Positions 57,477 to 64,000 of a DNA stretch of 64,000 bases are shown here, piece by piece. The notes beneath the pieces are model-generated. The model saw nothing but the letters and a program-made list of their open reading frames with translations. It had not been told where the DNA came from and searched no databases. Each line of letters begins with the position of its first letter. Positions within the stretch are counted from its first letter, which is position 1. Location: contig NZ_VMSG01000009.1 of assembly GCF_007713465.1 (NCBI RefSeq), positions 1 through 64,000 of the forward strand, given 5' to 3'. The position numbers and the translations under genes were made by a program. Source of the DNA: Pseudomonas sp. H3(2019) (lineage in GTDB: Bacteria; Pseudomonadota; Gammaproteobacteria; Pseudomonadales; Pseudomonadaceae).

Positions 57477-59018
57477 TCAGTCGACCAGTTTGTCCGCGAG
57501 CGCCTTGACGCGACTCAGATCCCCCTTGGCGACCTTGGTCACGCCGGTGCCGTATTCCGGGTCAGCCTTATAGAGGAAGGACAGAATGATGTGCTTGCTT
57601 TCGTCATCCGTGGTAGCCAGCGAGCCACCAAAGCTTTCGATCAGGTCGCTACGCTCCTTCTTGCTGAACGAACGATACAGATCGCCGGCCTGCTTGAAGT
57701 TTTGCTCGCGCTGGATTTTCGCCTGCTGGGTCGTACCCGACAGCGCCGACTGGCTATAGCGTGCCGCTTGAGGCTCCTCACGTGACTCCAGACGACTCGG
57801 CTGATAGTTCACACCGCCGCTGCTGCGACCCGTGTTCATTGCTCCGTCCTGGTTACCGTTGTTCACCGTTACTTTTGGCGCATTGATCGGTAACTGCAAC
57901 GCATTGGCGCCCAGGCGATACAGCTGCGTATCGGCATAAGAGAACACGCGACCTTGCAACAAACGATCTTCCGAAGGTTCAATTCCCGGCACTAGATTGG
58001 CCGGCGCCATAGCAACTTGCTCGGTTTCCTGAAAGACATTCGCAGGATTACGATTGAGCACCATTTGTCCAACTTTTCGCTCAGGGATACCCGGCCAGAT
58101 CTTGGTAGCATCCAATGGATCGAAGTCAAACTTGTACAAGTCTTGAGGTTTTAGAACCTGAACGTACAAGTCCCACTTTGGAAAGTCGCCTTTATTAATA
58201 TGAGCCACCAAGTCATTGGTCATATGACTGTAGTCTTGCCCCTGAACTTTGGTAACGGCTTCTGGGTCGAGGTTATTAATCCCCTGCAAACTCTTCCAAT
58301 GAAACTTCACATAACTGACTTCGCCTTTGGCATTGACCAATTTATAGGCGTGAACGCCATTACCGTCCATTTCCCGGTAACTCGCCGGCGTACCGGCGTT
58401 GGAATACAACTCGGTCAACGTCCGAGTGGCTTCCGGGACATGGGAAAAGAAGTCGAACCGGCGTGAGTCATCATCCAGGTTGGAGCGAGGGTCTGGCTTG
58501 AAGGCGTGGACCATGTCCGGGAATTTGATTGCATCGCGGATGAAGAAGGTCGGGAAGTTATTGCCGACCAGGTCCCAATTGCCGTCTGCGGTGTAGAACT
58601 TGGTGGCAAAGCCTCGTGGATCGCGCAGGGTTTCCGGGGAATGGTTGCCGTGCACCACCGCTGAAAAACGCACGAACACCGGCGTCGTCTGGCCAGCGGC
58701 AAAGACTTTGGCCTTGGTCAGGTCACTGAGATCATCGGTTACCGTGAAACTGCCATGGGCACCCGTGCCGCGGGCATGTACGACCCGCTCCGGGATGCGT
58801 TCGCGATCAAAGCGCTGGAGTTTCTGGATCAGTTGCACGTCCTGCAACAGCACCGGACCAGTGGCCCCCGCGGTCTGCGAGTTCTGGTTGTCGCCCACGG
58901 CGGCACCGTTATCGCGGGTCAGGGTCGCCGCGTGAACGGAGAATGACAGCAGGCTGGCGGTCAAGACGCCGAATACACGGCGATGGGAAAAAGCCCCTCG
59001 GCTAATGGCGGTGGTCAT
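57477..59018 (-). CDS. katB: Periplasmic catalase KatB
   Basis: A 513-residue heme catalase that dismutates H2O2. The signal peptide (about 1–30, HRRVFGVLTASLLSFSVHA) indicates export. Catalytic His is in RVVHARGTGAHGSF, the conserved Asn in GNNFPTFFIRDAIKFPD, and the heme-ligand Tyr in GRVFSYADTQLYRLG. Its length equals that of P. aeruginosa KatB. The ATG at 59018 has AGAGGAG upstream; the frame extends 23 codons further without support. It is OxyR-induced in relatives, but no clear OxyR site is seen here. The katB-mscL divergent gap is 285 bp. Confidence 0.95.
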   Translation of the reverse strand: MTTAISRGAFSHRRVFGVLTASLLSFSVHAATLTRDNGAAVGDNQNSQTAGATGPVLLQDVQLIQKLQRFDRERIPERVVHARGTGAHGSFTVTDDLSDLTKAKVFAAGQTTPVFVRFSAVVHGNHSPETLRDPRGFATKFYTADGNWDLVGNNFPTFFIRDAIKFPDMVHAFKPDPRSNLDDDSRRFDFFSHVPEATRTLTELYSNAGTPASYREMDGNGVHAYKLVNAKGEVSYVKFHWKSLQGINNLDPEAVTKVQGQDYSHMTNDLVAHINKGDFPKWDLYVQVLKPQDLYKFDFDPLDATKIWPGIPERKVGQMVLNRNPANVFQETEQVAMAPANLVPGIEPSEDRLLQGRVFSYADTQLYRLGANALQLPINAPKVTVNNGNQDGAMNTGRSSGGVNYQPSRLESREEPQAARYSQSALSGTTQQAKIQREQNFKQAGDLYRSFSKKERSDLIESFGGSLATTDDESKHIILSFLYKADPEYGTGVTKVAKGDLSRVKALADKLVD

Positions 59019-59303
59019 GTCGAACTCCTCTGGTTTTGTGCAGCGCATCCAGGTGCGCTGAACAGAGGCTAGTGACCAGACAGTCAAAACATAAATAGAA
59101 AGAACACAACGAGTCGATTGAGAGTTTTTTCTGGTCTATCTGTGGGGTGGCGGGTATTTCGCGTGCGATTGATGGCACTTTGAAAACTATTGACCGCCAA
59201 TCGGGTCGATAGCAGCGAACGCTATAAGAAGTTGTGTCGAGCAAGACCCGACGTGCTGATTTACACTGCGTTCACCAACCTCATCTGTAACAAGGAATAA
59301 CCT

Positions 59304-59717
59304 ATGGGCGTGCTCAATGAGTTCAAGGCCTTCGCGGTCAAAGGTAATGTGGTCGACATGGCCGTCGGTATTATCATCGGCGCCGCGTTCGGCAAGATCG
59401 TTTCGTCGTTTGTCGGCGATGTTGTCATGCCGCCAATCGGCCTGCTGATCGGTGGGGTGGACTTCGCGGACCTCTCGGTCACGCTGAAAGCGGCACAGGG
59501 CACTGTCCCGGCCGTGGTGCTGGCCTACGGCAAATTCATCCAGAGCATCATCGACTTCCTGATCGTCGCGTTCGCGATCTTCGCGGGCGTGAAAGCCATC
59601 AACCGCCTGAAGCGTGAAGAAGCTGTGGCGCCAAGCCTGCCGCCGGTTCCGACCAAGGAAGAAGAGCTGTTGAGCGAGATTCGCGACCTGCTCAAAGCAC
59701 AGAACAACAAGCCCTGA
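59304..59717 (+). CDS. mscL: Large-conductance mechanosensitive channel MscL
   Basis: A 137-residue channel that opens in hypo-osmotic shock. The amphipathic start [44 protein letters not shown] leads to TM1, TM2 is [25 protein letters not shown], and the C-terminal helix bundle ends [13 protein letters not shown]. The start follows AAGGAATAACC. A terminator shared with convergent fprB follows. Confidence 0.97.
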   Translation: MGVLNEFKAFAVKGNVVDMAVGIIIGAAFGKIVSSFVGDVVMPPIGLLIGGVDFADLSVTLKAAQGTVPAVVLAYGKFIQSIIDFLIVAFAIFAGVKAINRLKREEAVAPSLPPVPTKEEELLSEIRDLLKAQNNKP

Positions 59718-59734
59718 AGGCTGCGTTGCGAAAT

Positions 59735-59760
59735 AAACGGCGCCTGATGGCGTCGTTTTT
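59735..59760. terminator. Terminator between mscL and fprB
   Basis: AAACGGCGCC, TGA, TGGCGTCGTTTTT forms a GC-rich stem with a U tract, 17 nt after the mscL stop and 3 nt from the fprB stop. Confidence 0.8.
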
Positions 59761-59762
59761 CA

Positions 59763-60539
59763 TTACCAGTAATTTTCCACAGCCACCTGACCGGGTCGCC
59801 GAGTCAGACTCAGTTGCATGCCGCGCTCTTTCAGCAGGCTGCGTGTGTCATCGATCATCTGCGGATTTCCACAGAGCATCACTCGCGAATGTTCGACCGT
59901 GATGGCGACACCAGCCACCCGCTCCAGCTCGCCATTTTTGATCAACCGGGTGATACGCCCGCTCAACGCTGGCGGATGCGGCTCACGGGTGACCGTGGTG
60001 ATAAATTGCAATTTATGGGCGTGTTCCGCCAAATACTCACGCTCATCCAATTCAGCAATCAGCGCCTGATATGCCAGCTCCCGTGCTTCGCGCACGCTAT
60101 ACACCAGAATGATTCGCTCGAACTTCTCCCAGACCTCGAAGTCCTGCAGGATCGACAGAAACGGCGCAATACCCGTCCCCGTGGACAATAACCAGAGATC
60201 ACGGCCATCGACGAAGCGATCAAGGGTCAGGAAACCAAAGGCCTGACGGTCGACCATCAAGGTATTGCCCACCTCCAGACGACTCAGCTCGCTGGTAAAT
60301 TCGCCACCCGGAACGACGATGGAAAAGAACTCAAGAAATTCATCATGGGGTGAGGACACCATGGAATAGGCACGCCATACCGTACTGCCGTCAGCCTTGG
60401 TAACCCCTAAACGAGCAAATTGCCCGGCCCGAAAACGAAATCCCGGATCTCGCGTGGTACGCAGCGTGAACAGGCTGGGGGTCAATGGCTGGACATCGAG
60501 CAGGGTTTGACGGGTGAACTTCTCTGCGCTGGCGGTCAT
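59763..60539 (-). CDS. fprB: Ferredoxin/flavodoxin–NADP reductase (Fpr type)
   Basis: A 258-residue FAD enzyme exchanging electrons between NADPH and ferredoxin or flavodoxin, useful for iron-sulfur repair. FAD binding is in RAYSMVSSPHDE, NADP binding in LLSTGTGIAPFLSIL and LCGNPQM, and the C-terminus ends VENYW, typical of the bacterial subclass. The ATG at 60539 is chosen because it begins the conserved MTASAEKFTRQTLLDV; upstream sequence in frame is not conserved-looking. PA4615 of P. aeruginosa (258 residues) lies at the same place, from memory. Confidence 0.92.
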   Translation of the reverse strand: MTASAEKFTRQTLLDVQPLTPSLFTLRTTRDPGFRFRAGQFARLGVTKADGSTVWRAYSMVSSPHDEFLEFFSIVVPGGEFTSELSRLEVGNTLMVDRQAFGFLTLDRFVDGRDLWLLSTGTGIAPFLSILQDFEVWEKFERIILVYSVREARELAYQALIAELDEREYLAEHAHKLQFITTVTREPHPPALSGRITRLIKNGELERVAGVAITVEHSRVMLCGNPQMIDDTRSLLKERGMQLSLTRRPGQVAVENYW

Positions 60540-60886
60540 GGGGCGCTCCATTGGTCTGGTCGCTCCAGTGTCCCGCAAAGCCGGACGAAGAAACACCGCC
60601 GATTTGCAGTGGTATTAATCAACAGACGACGAACTGTTAACCAAAGAGTTAAAGGCAGGGTTCACGGCTATAAAGATGAAGATAGTTTTAATATCTCTAC
60701 AGATAACGGACGAAGTCTAATGCTCTGTACAGGTTCTGTTCTCCTAAGAACCGGTTATTCATTTGAAGAATCCATCAAGAACAAAAATTCACTTCACATA
60801 TGTAAGATTCATCCTACAATCGTGACGTGAAAATTGGATCCAATAAATGCCAGTGCCTACGAAGTGAAATACAAGGAGCGCTTTCT
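60540..60886. other. AT-rich 347-bp control region between fprB and luxR
   Basis: No gene is supported. The base composition drops sharply after about 60600 compared with the flanks. It holds several short dyads: TTAAC–N6–GTTAA at 60637–60652, AGATA–N7–TATCT at 60680–60696 and GGTTCT–N9–AGAACC at 60732–60752. The fprB promoter must lie at its left end and the luxR promoter at its right end. Confidence 0.6.
60732..60752. repeat. 21-bp inverted repeat upstream of luxR
   Basis: GGTTCT, 9 bp, AGAACC is a perfect dyad 134 bp before the luxR ATG. It does not match the lux-box consensus CTG(N)10–12CAG. Possibly an operator for an unknown regulator. Confidence 0.4.
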
Positions 60887-61603
60887 ATGGATACCTGGAA
60901 GGAAAATCAGCTAAAACTGTTGATTTGCGAGTTAAATATTGAAAATGCTTACAAAATAGCACTCGGTTTCTTTAACAATCTTGGCTACGAATATTGTGCG
61001 TTTTCGATGTTTTCTCATGCACCAACCCACTGTTTTAACAAGGTAAATCTTAATAATTACTCAACCAGCTGGAACACCCATTATGAGCAAAACAATTACT
61101 GCGCGACAGATCCGACAGTGGCCCATTGCAATCACTCAATGCTACCTATCCTCTGGGACAGCGAGACCTTCAGCAACGTCCCCGAACTGCGGCGCGAACT
61201 CGCACATGAAGGCATGCAATATGGTTGGGCACTACCGGTACATGACCTGAACCACCACAACAGCGGCATGCTCAGCGTCGCCCGAAGCCATTGCCGTATC
61301 ACCGCGTATGAACTCTATGAAAACCTCGGTTATGCAACGTTCATCAGTCATAAGCTGCATGTCCTCGCGTTGCAAAAGCTGGCCTGCAAGACTCAGGGCG
61401 GCTTAAGCGCGACTCAATTATCGACGCGAGAAACGGAGGTGCTGAAGTGGTCTGCGCAAGGCAAGACCGCATCGGAAACCGGGCTCATCCTGAACCTCAC
61501 CCCACGTACAGTAAATTTCCACATGGGCAATGCGATCAAGAAACTGGGGGTCACCAACAAAATTTCTGCGGTGGTGCAGGCTGCGAAGTGCAAATATATC
61601 TGA
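60887..61603 (+). CDS. LuxR solo with intact AHL-binding pocket
   Basis: A 238-residue quorum-sensing-type regulator. The autoinducer-binding domain (about 15–160) retains all six key residues in TraR-like order: Trp62 and Tyr66 (SWNTHY), Asp75-Pro76 (ATDPTV), Trp90 (ILWDSE) and Gly113 (MQYGWALP). The LuxR HTH (about 178–238) has LSTRETEVLKWSAQGKTASETG. No luxI-type synthase is in the window, so it is a solo here. The ATG at 60887 has AAGGAG 8 nt upstream. The first half is AT-rich and the second half is GC-rich. Its subclass (QscR, SdiA or other) cannot be told. Confidence 0.9.
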   Translation: MDTWKENQLKLLICELNIENAYKIALGFFNNLGYEYCAFSMFSHAPTHCFNKVNLNNYSTSWNTHYEQNNYCATDPTVAHCNHSMLPILWDSETFSNVPELRRELAHEGMQYGWALPVHDLNHHNSGMLSVARSHCRITAYELYENLGYATFISHKLHVLALQKLACKTQGGLSATQLSTRETEVLKWSAQGKTASETGLILNLTPRTVNFHMGNAIKKLGVTNKISAVVQAAKCKYI

Positions 61604-61807
61604 GCCACAACCAACGCCCCTGCCTGTCATTGCTGACCTCGACGGTAAAACCTGCGAGTAATCCGACGGAAAAAAACGTACCATTTACACCCCTTCTGAG
61701 TGATGAAGCGAACGACACCGCAACGCAGTTCACTCAGGCGGTCCCGTCCAGCATTGAATACGTGCAAAACCGCGGGACACCCGTTGATTACCCAGAGTCC
61801 CCGCCCC

Positions 61808-62932
61808 ATGCCCCTGCTCGAAAGCCCCTTCGCCCAACTTGACCTGATCCGCCAGCCCGAACAGCAGAACGAACCGCTGCAAGCGTTCGATGCAGCCGAC
61901 GAGTACCTGCTCAATCATCTGGCCGAACAGCAGCCCAGCGCCGATACCCGGGTGCTGGTGCTCAATGACAGCTTTGGTGCGCTGGCGGCGAGCCTTGTCG
62001 GTAAGGTTCAGGTCACCAGTAGCGGTGATTCGTTTCTCGCAGCCCTGGCATTGGAAAAGAACCTGGTACGCAATGGCCTTCCCTTTGATGCCGTGTCAGT
62101 GCTACCGGCTAGCGCGCCACTGGTCGGTCCGTTCGATCGGGTACTGATCCGCGTCCCCAAAACCCTGGCGTTGCTGGAAGAGCAACTGATCCGCCTGCAA
62201 ACGCAACTGGCACCTGGCGCGCAAGTGGTTGCCGCGGCCATGATCAAACACCTGCCACGGGCTGCCGGTGATCTGCTGGAGCGCCACATCGGCCCGGTGC
62301 AAGCGTCGCTTGCAGTCAAGAAAGCCCGCTTGCTGATTGCCACTCCCGGCGCCAGGCAACCCGCGCAGTCGCCCTACCCGACTCGCTACACGCTCGACGA
62401 GCCGGCAATCGAGCTACTGAACCACGCCAATGTGTTTTGTCGCGAAGGCCTGGACATCGGTACCCGGGCATTTCTCCCTCATCTGCCGAAAAACCTGGGT
62501 AGCGCGCGAGTCGCCGACCTGGGTTGTGGCAACGGTGTATTGGCCATCGCCAGTGCCCTGCAAAACCCTCAAGCCCACTACACGCTGGTGGACGAATCGT
62601 TCATGGCCGTGCAATCCGCCACCGAAAACTGGCAGGCCGCCCTCGGTGAACGCGAAGTCATCGTGCGGGCGGGCGATGGTCTGGCCGGGCAGGAGCCGCA
62701 GTCGCTGGACGTGGTGCTGTGCAATCCACCCTTCCATCAACAACAGGTGGTCGGTGACTTCCTCGCCTGGCGGATGTTCCAGCAGGCTCGCGAATCACTG
62801 GTGGTGGGCGGCGCGCTATACATCGTCGGCAACCGGCATCTGGGTTATCACAGCAAACTGGCGCGGCTGTTCCGCGGTGTCGAGCAGGTCGCGGCAACGC
62901 CCAAATTCGTGATCCTCAAGGCCCGTAAATAA
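61808..62932 (+). CDS. rlmG: 23S rRNA (guanine-1835-N2) methyltransferase RlmG
   Basis: A 374-residue SAM-dependent methyltransferase with a duplicated MTase fold. The C-terminal active half has VADLGCGNGVLAIA (motif I, about 236) and the N2-guanine signature NPPFHQQ (about 307). The N-terminal half is degenerate and assists RNA binding. RsmC has the same layout, but length and sequence MPLLESPFAQLDLIRQP favour RlmG. The ATG at 61808 is chosen for that N-terminus; an in-frame ATG at 61700 would add 36 unlikely residues. Confidence 0.9.
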   Translation: MPLLESPFAQLDLIRQPEQQNEPLQAFDAADEYLLNHLAEQQPSADTRVLVLNDSFGALAASLVGKVQVTSSGDSFLAALALEKNLVRNGLPFDAVSVLPASAPLVGPFDRVLIRVPKTLALLEEQLIRLQTQLAPGAQVVAAAMIKHLPRAAGDLLERHIGPVQASLAVKKARLLIATPGARQPAQSPYPTRYTLDEPAIELLNHANVFCREGLDIGTRAFLPHLPKNLGSARVADLGCGNGVLAIASALQNPQAHYTLVDESFMAVQSATENWQAALGEREVIVRAGDGLAGQEPQSLDVVLCNPPFHQQQVVGDFLAWRMFQQARESLVVGGALYIVGNRHLGYHSKLARLFRGVEQVAATPKFVILKARK

Positions 62933-62950
62933 AGGCCAACTCCCAGGCAA

Positions 62951-62973
62951 AAAAAACCCTCCAGCGGAGGGTT
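62951..62973 (-). terminator. Terminator of the cio operon, shared with rlmG
   Basis: The minus strand reads AACCCTCC, GCTG-loop, GGAGGGTT followed by TTTTTT, about 45 nt after the DUF2474 stop. A second hairpin (CCGTGC…GCACGG, 62981–62998) precedes it. Confidence 0.82.
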
Positions 62974-63016
62974 ATAAATCCGTGCCGCAAAGCACGGGAT
63001 GGGATGTTCGGGTCGA

Positions 63017-63184
63017 TCAGTGAGTGGTCAGGCCAGCAGCGTTCATGAACATGCGCATCAGGCTGGCCACGACAAACAGCGCCAATACGCTGCCGGTCCA
63101 GATCATTGCCAGCCAGCCAAGCCGCTGCCAGAGCGGCTTCTTCTCAGCCTGTTCGATTTCCTGCAAAGAGTGTTTATTAGCCAT
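63017..63184 (-). CDS. DUF2474 small membrane protein of the cytochrome bd (cio) operon
   Basis: A 55-residue protein, MANKHSLQEIEQAEKKPLWQRLGWLAMIWTGSVLALFVVASLMRMF, with one membrane helix. It matches the DUF2474 family, found downstream of cioB/cydB and functionally like CydX-type small subunits that stabilise bd oxidases. The ATG at 63184 is 68 bp after the cydB stop, with a REP-like hairpin in the gap. Too short to be found by length cut-offs, it is supported by family and context. Confidence 0.85.
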   Translation of the reverse strand: MANKHSLQEIEQAEKKPLWQRLGWLAMIWTGSVLALFVVASLMRMFMNAAGLTTH

Positions 63185-63208
63185 TGCCCCGGTCCTCGGT
63201 CTGGGTTT

Positions 63209-63254
63209 GATGGCGCCTTTCAAGACGCCATCGCGAGCAAGCTTTGCTCCTGCT
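63209..63254. repeat. REP-like hairpin between cydB and the DUF2474 gene
   Basis: GATGGCG, 10 nt, CGCCATC (63209–63232) overlaps a degenerate REP arm CATCGCGAGCAAGCTTTGCTCC (63230–63251). It fills the only gap of the operon and touches the cydB stop codon. Confidence 0.6.
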
Positions 63255-64000
63255 AGTGGTAACCGTCGTCATGGGTCACCTTGCCGCGGAACACGTAGTA
63301 GCTCCAGAAGGTGTAGCCCAGAATGAACGGGATGATGAACAGGGTGCCGACCAGCATGAAGCCTTGGCTTTGCGGCGGGGCGGCGGCGTCCCAGATCGAA
63401 ATCGACGGCGGCACGATATTCGGCCACAGGCTGATACCCAGACCGCTGTAACCGAGGAAGATCAGCACCAGGGTCAACAGGAACGGCGTGTAGTGGGCAT
63501 TACGGGCCACAGCACGTATCAAACCGTACAGGGTCACCAACACCAGGATCGGCACCGGCAAGAACCAGAACAGGTTCGGCAGGGTGAACCAGCGCGCAGC
63601 AATCTCGGCATGGGCCAGCGGAGTCCAGATGCTGACGATACCGGTCACCGCCAGCAGCACCAACGCCAGCGGTCGTGCCAGGTTGTGCATCTGCTCCTGC
63701 AACTGGCCTTCGGTTTTCATGATCAGCCAGGTGCAGCCGAGCAGCGCATAAGCGACGATCAGCGCCACACCGCAGAACAGCGAGAACGGTGTCAGCCAGT
63801 CCAGCGTGCCGCCGGCGAACTGCCGATTGACCACCGGGATGCCGTCGATAAATGCCCCCAGCGCCACGCCCTGAAAGAACGTCGCCGTCAGCGAACCGCC
63901 GATAAAGCACTTGTCCCAGATGTGTCGCTTGTGGTCCTTGGCCTTGAAGCGGAACTCGAAGGCCACACCGCGGAAGATCAAGCCGATCAGCATCAGGATC
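63253..64000 (-). CDS. cioB: Cytochrome bd ubiquinol oxidase subunit II (CioB/CydB), 5' end cut off
   Basis: The C-terminal 248 residues of subunit II, with six or more membrane helices. GGSLTATFFQGVALGAFIDGIPVV, GVALIVAYALLGCTWLIMKTEG, GYSGLGISLWPNIVPPSISIWDAAAPPQSQ and the end FILGYTFWSYYVFRGKVTHDDGYH are family-typical. The frame stays open to the window edge. The downstream DUF2474 gene indicates the cyanide-insensitive (cio) branch. The cioA gene should lie just beyond 64000. Confidence 0.93.
   Translation of the reverse strand, partial: ILMLIGLIFRGVAFEFRFKAKDHKRHIWDKCFIGGSLTATFFQGVALGAFIDGIPVVNRQFAGGTLDWLTPFSLFCGVALIVAYALLGCTWLIMKTEGQLQEQMHNLARPLALVLLAVTGIVSIWTPLAHAEIAARWFTLPNLFWFLPVPILVLVTLYGLIRAVARNAHYTPFLLTLVLIFLGYSGLGISLWPNIVPPSISIWDAAAPPQSQGFMLVGTLFIIPFILGYTFWSYYVFRGKVTHDDGYH

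Noticed and set aside
59019..59303. OxyR binding site upstream of katB
   Set aside because: CTAT–N7–ATTG can be aligned with the ATAG–N7–CTAT–N7–ATAG–N7–CTAT pattern, but the other two tetrads fit poorly. Not strong enough to list.
60420..60830. 136-codon open frame between fprB and luxR
   Set aside because: It begins antisense to fprB, has no ribosome site, and runs into the AT-rich control region with no coding character.
61604..61807. Possible lux box or small gene between luxR and rlmG
   Set aside because: No CTG-N10-12-CAG dyad of lux-box type and no start with a ribosome site were found.

Overview
The window is ordinary chromosomal DNA of a Pseudomonas, most likely of the P. fluorescens group. 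The gene order clpB–pgeF–rluD–bamD–pilSR–thiO–minor pilins–ispH–fkpB–lspA–ileS–ribF–murJ–rpsT–creA–proB–obg–rpmA–rplU–ispB, followed by morA–glyA, cstA, a PilZ gene, radA, katB–ankB, mscL and fprB, matches what I remember of the P. aeruginosa PA4542–PA4615 region. High GC, GTG/TTG starts and repeated REP-type palindromes (GTGGGAGCGAGC type) also fit. The species cannot be fixed from the sequence alone.

Layout. 1–435: a tRNA-Asn/tRNA-Pro unit with a strong sigma70 promoter. 435–6030: protein quality control, 23S rRNA modification and outer-membrane assembly. 6.1–16.7 kb: type IV pilus regulation (pilS, pilR) and the tip/minor pilin operon fimU-pilV-pilW-pilX-pilY1-pilE, with fimT divergent from it. 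16.7–28.9 kb: the essential ribF-ileS-lspA-fkpB-ispH operon, murJ, rpsT, creA, proB, obg and rplU-rpmA, then ispB. 30–40.9 kb: small and poorly characterised genes, including a probable Fur-controlled 85-residue protein, a 609-residue orphan lipoprotein, a Lon-like protease, DUF3015 and DUF4105 proteins and an atypical Gre factor. 41–46.8 kb: ettA and the c-di-GMP enzyme morA, with a perfect Anr/FNR box between them. 47–51.4 kb: glyA, then a DctA-type transporter with two GntR regulators and two FadR-type operator sites around its promoter. 51.4–55.4 kb: a COG0523 GTPase, ybdD/yjiX and cstA/btsT as a pyruvate/peptide uptake module, then a PilZ protein. 55.4–60.5 kb: radA, ankB-katB, mscL, fprB. 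60.5–64 kb: an AT-rich patch with a LuxR solo, then rlmG and the start of a cyanide-insensitive cytochrome bd (cio) operon that runs off the end.

No CRISPR array, prophage, insertion sequence or obvious new defence system is visible. The most interesting signals are regulatory: the twin operators at dctA, the Anr box at ettA/morA, the Fur-box promoter of the 85-residue gene, and the hairpin between katB and ankB. On the protein side they are the LuxR solo, the orphan lipoprotein, the atypical Gre factor and the rearranged minor-pilin locus. All functional calls rest on sequence reading and remembered family features; no database search was run.
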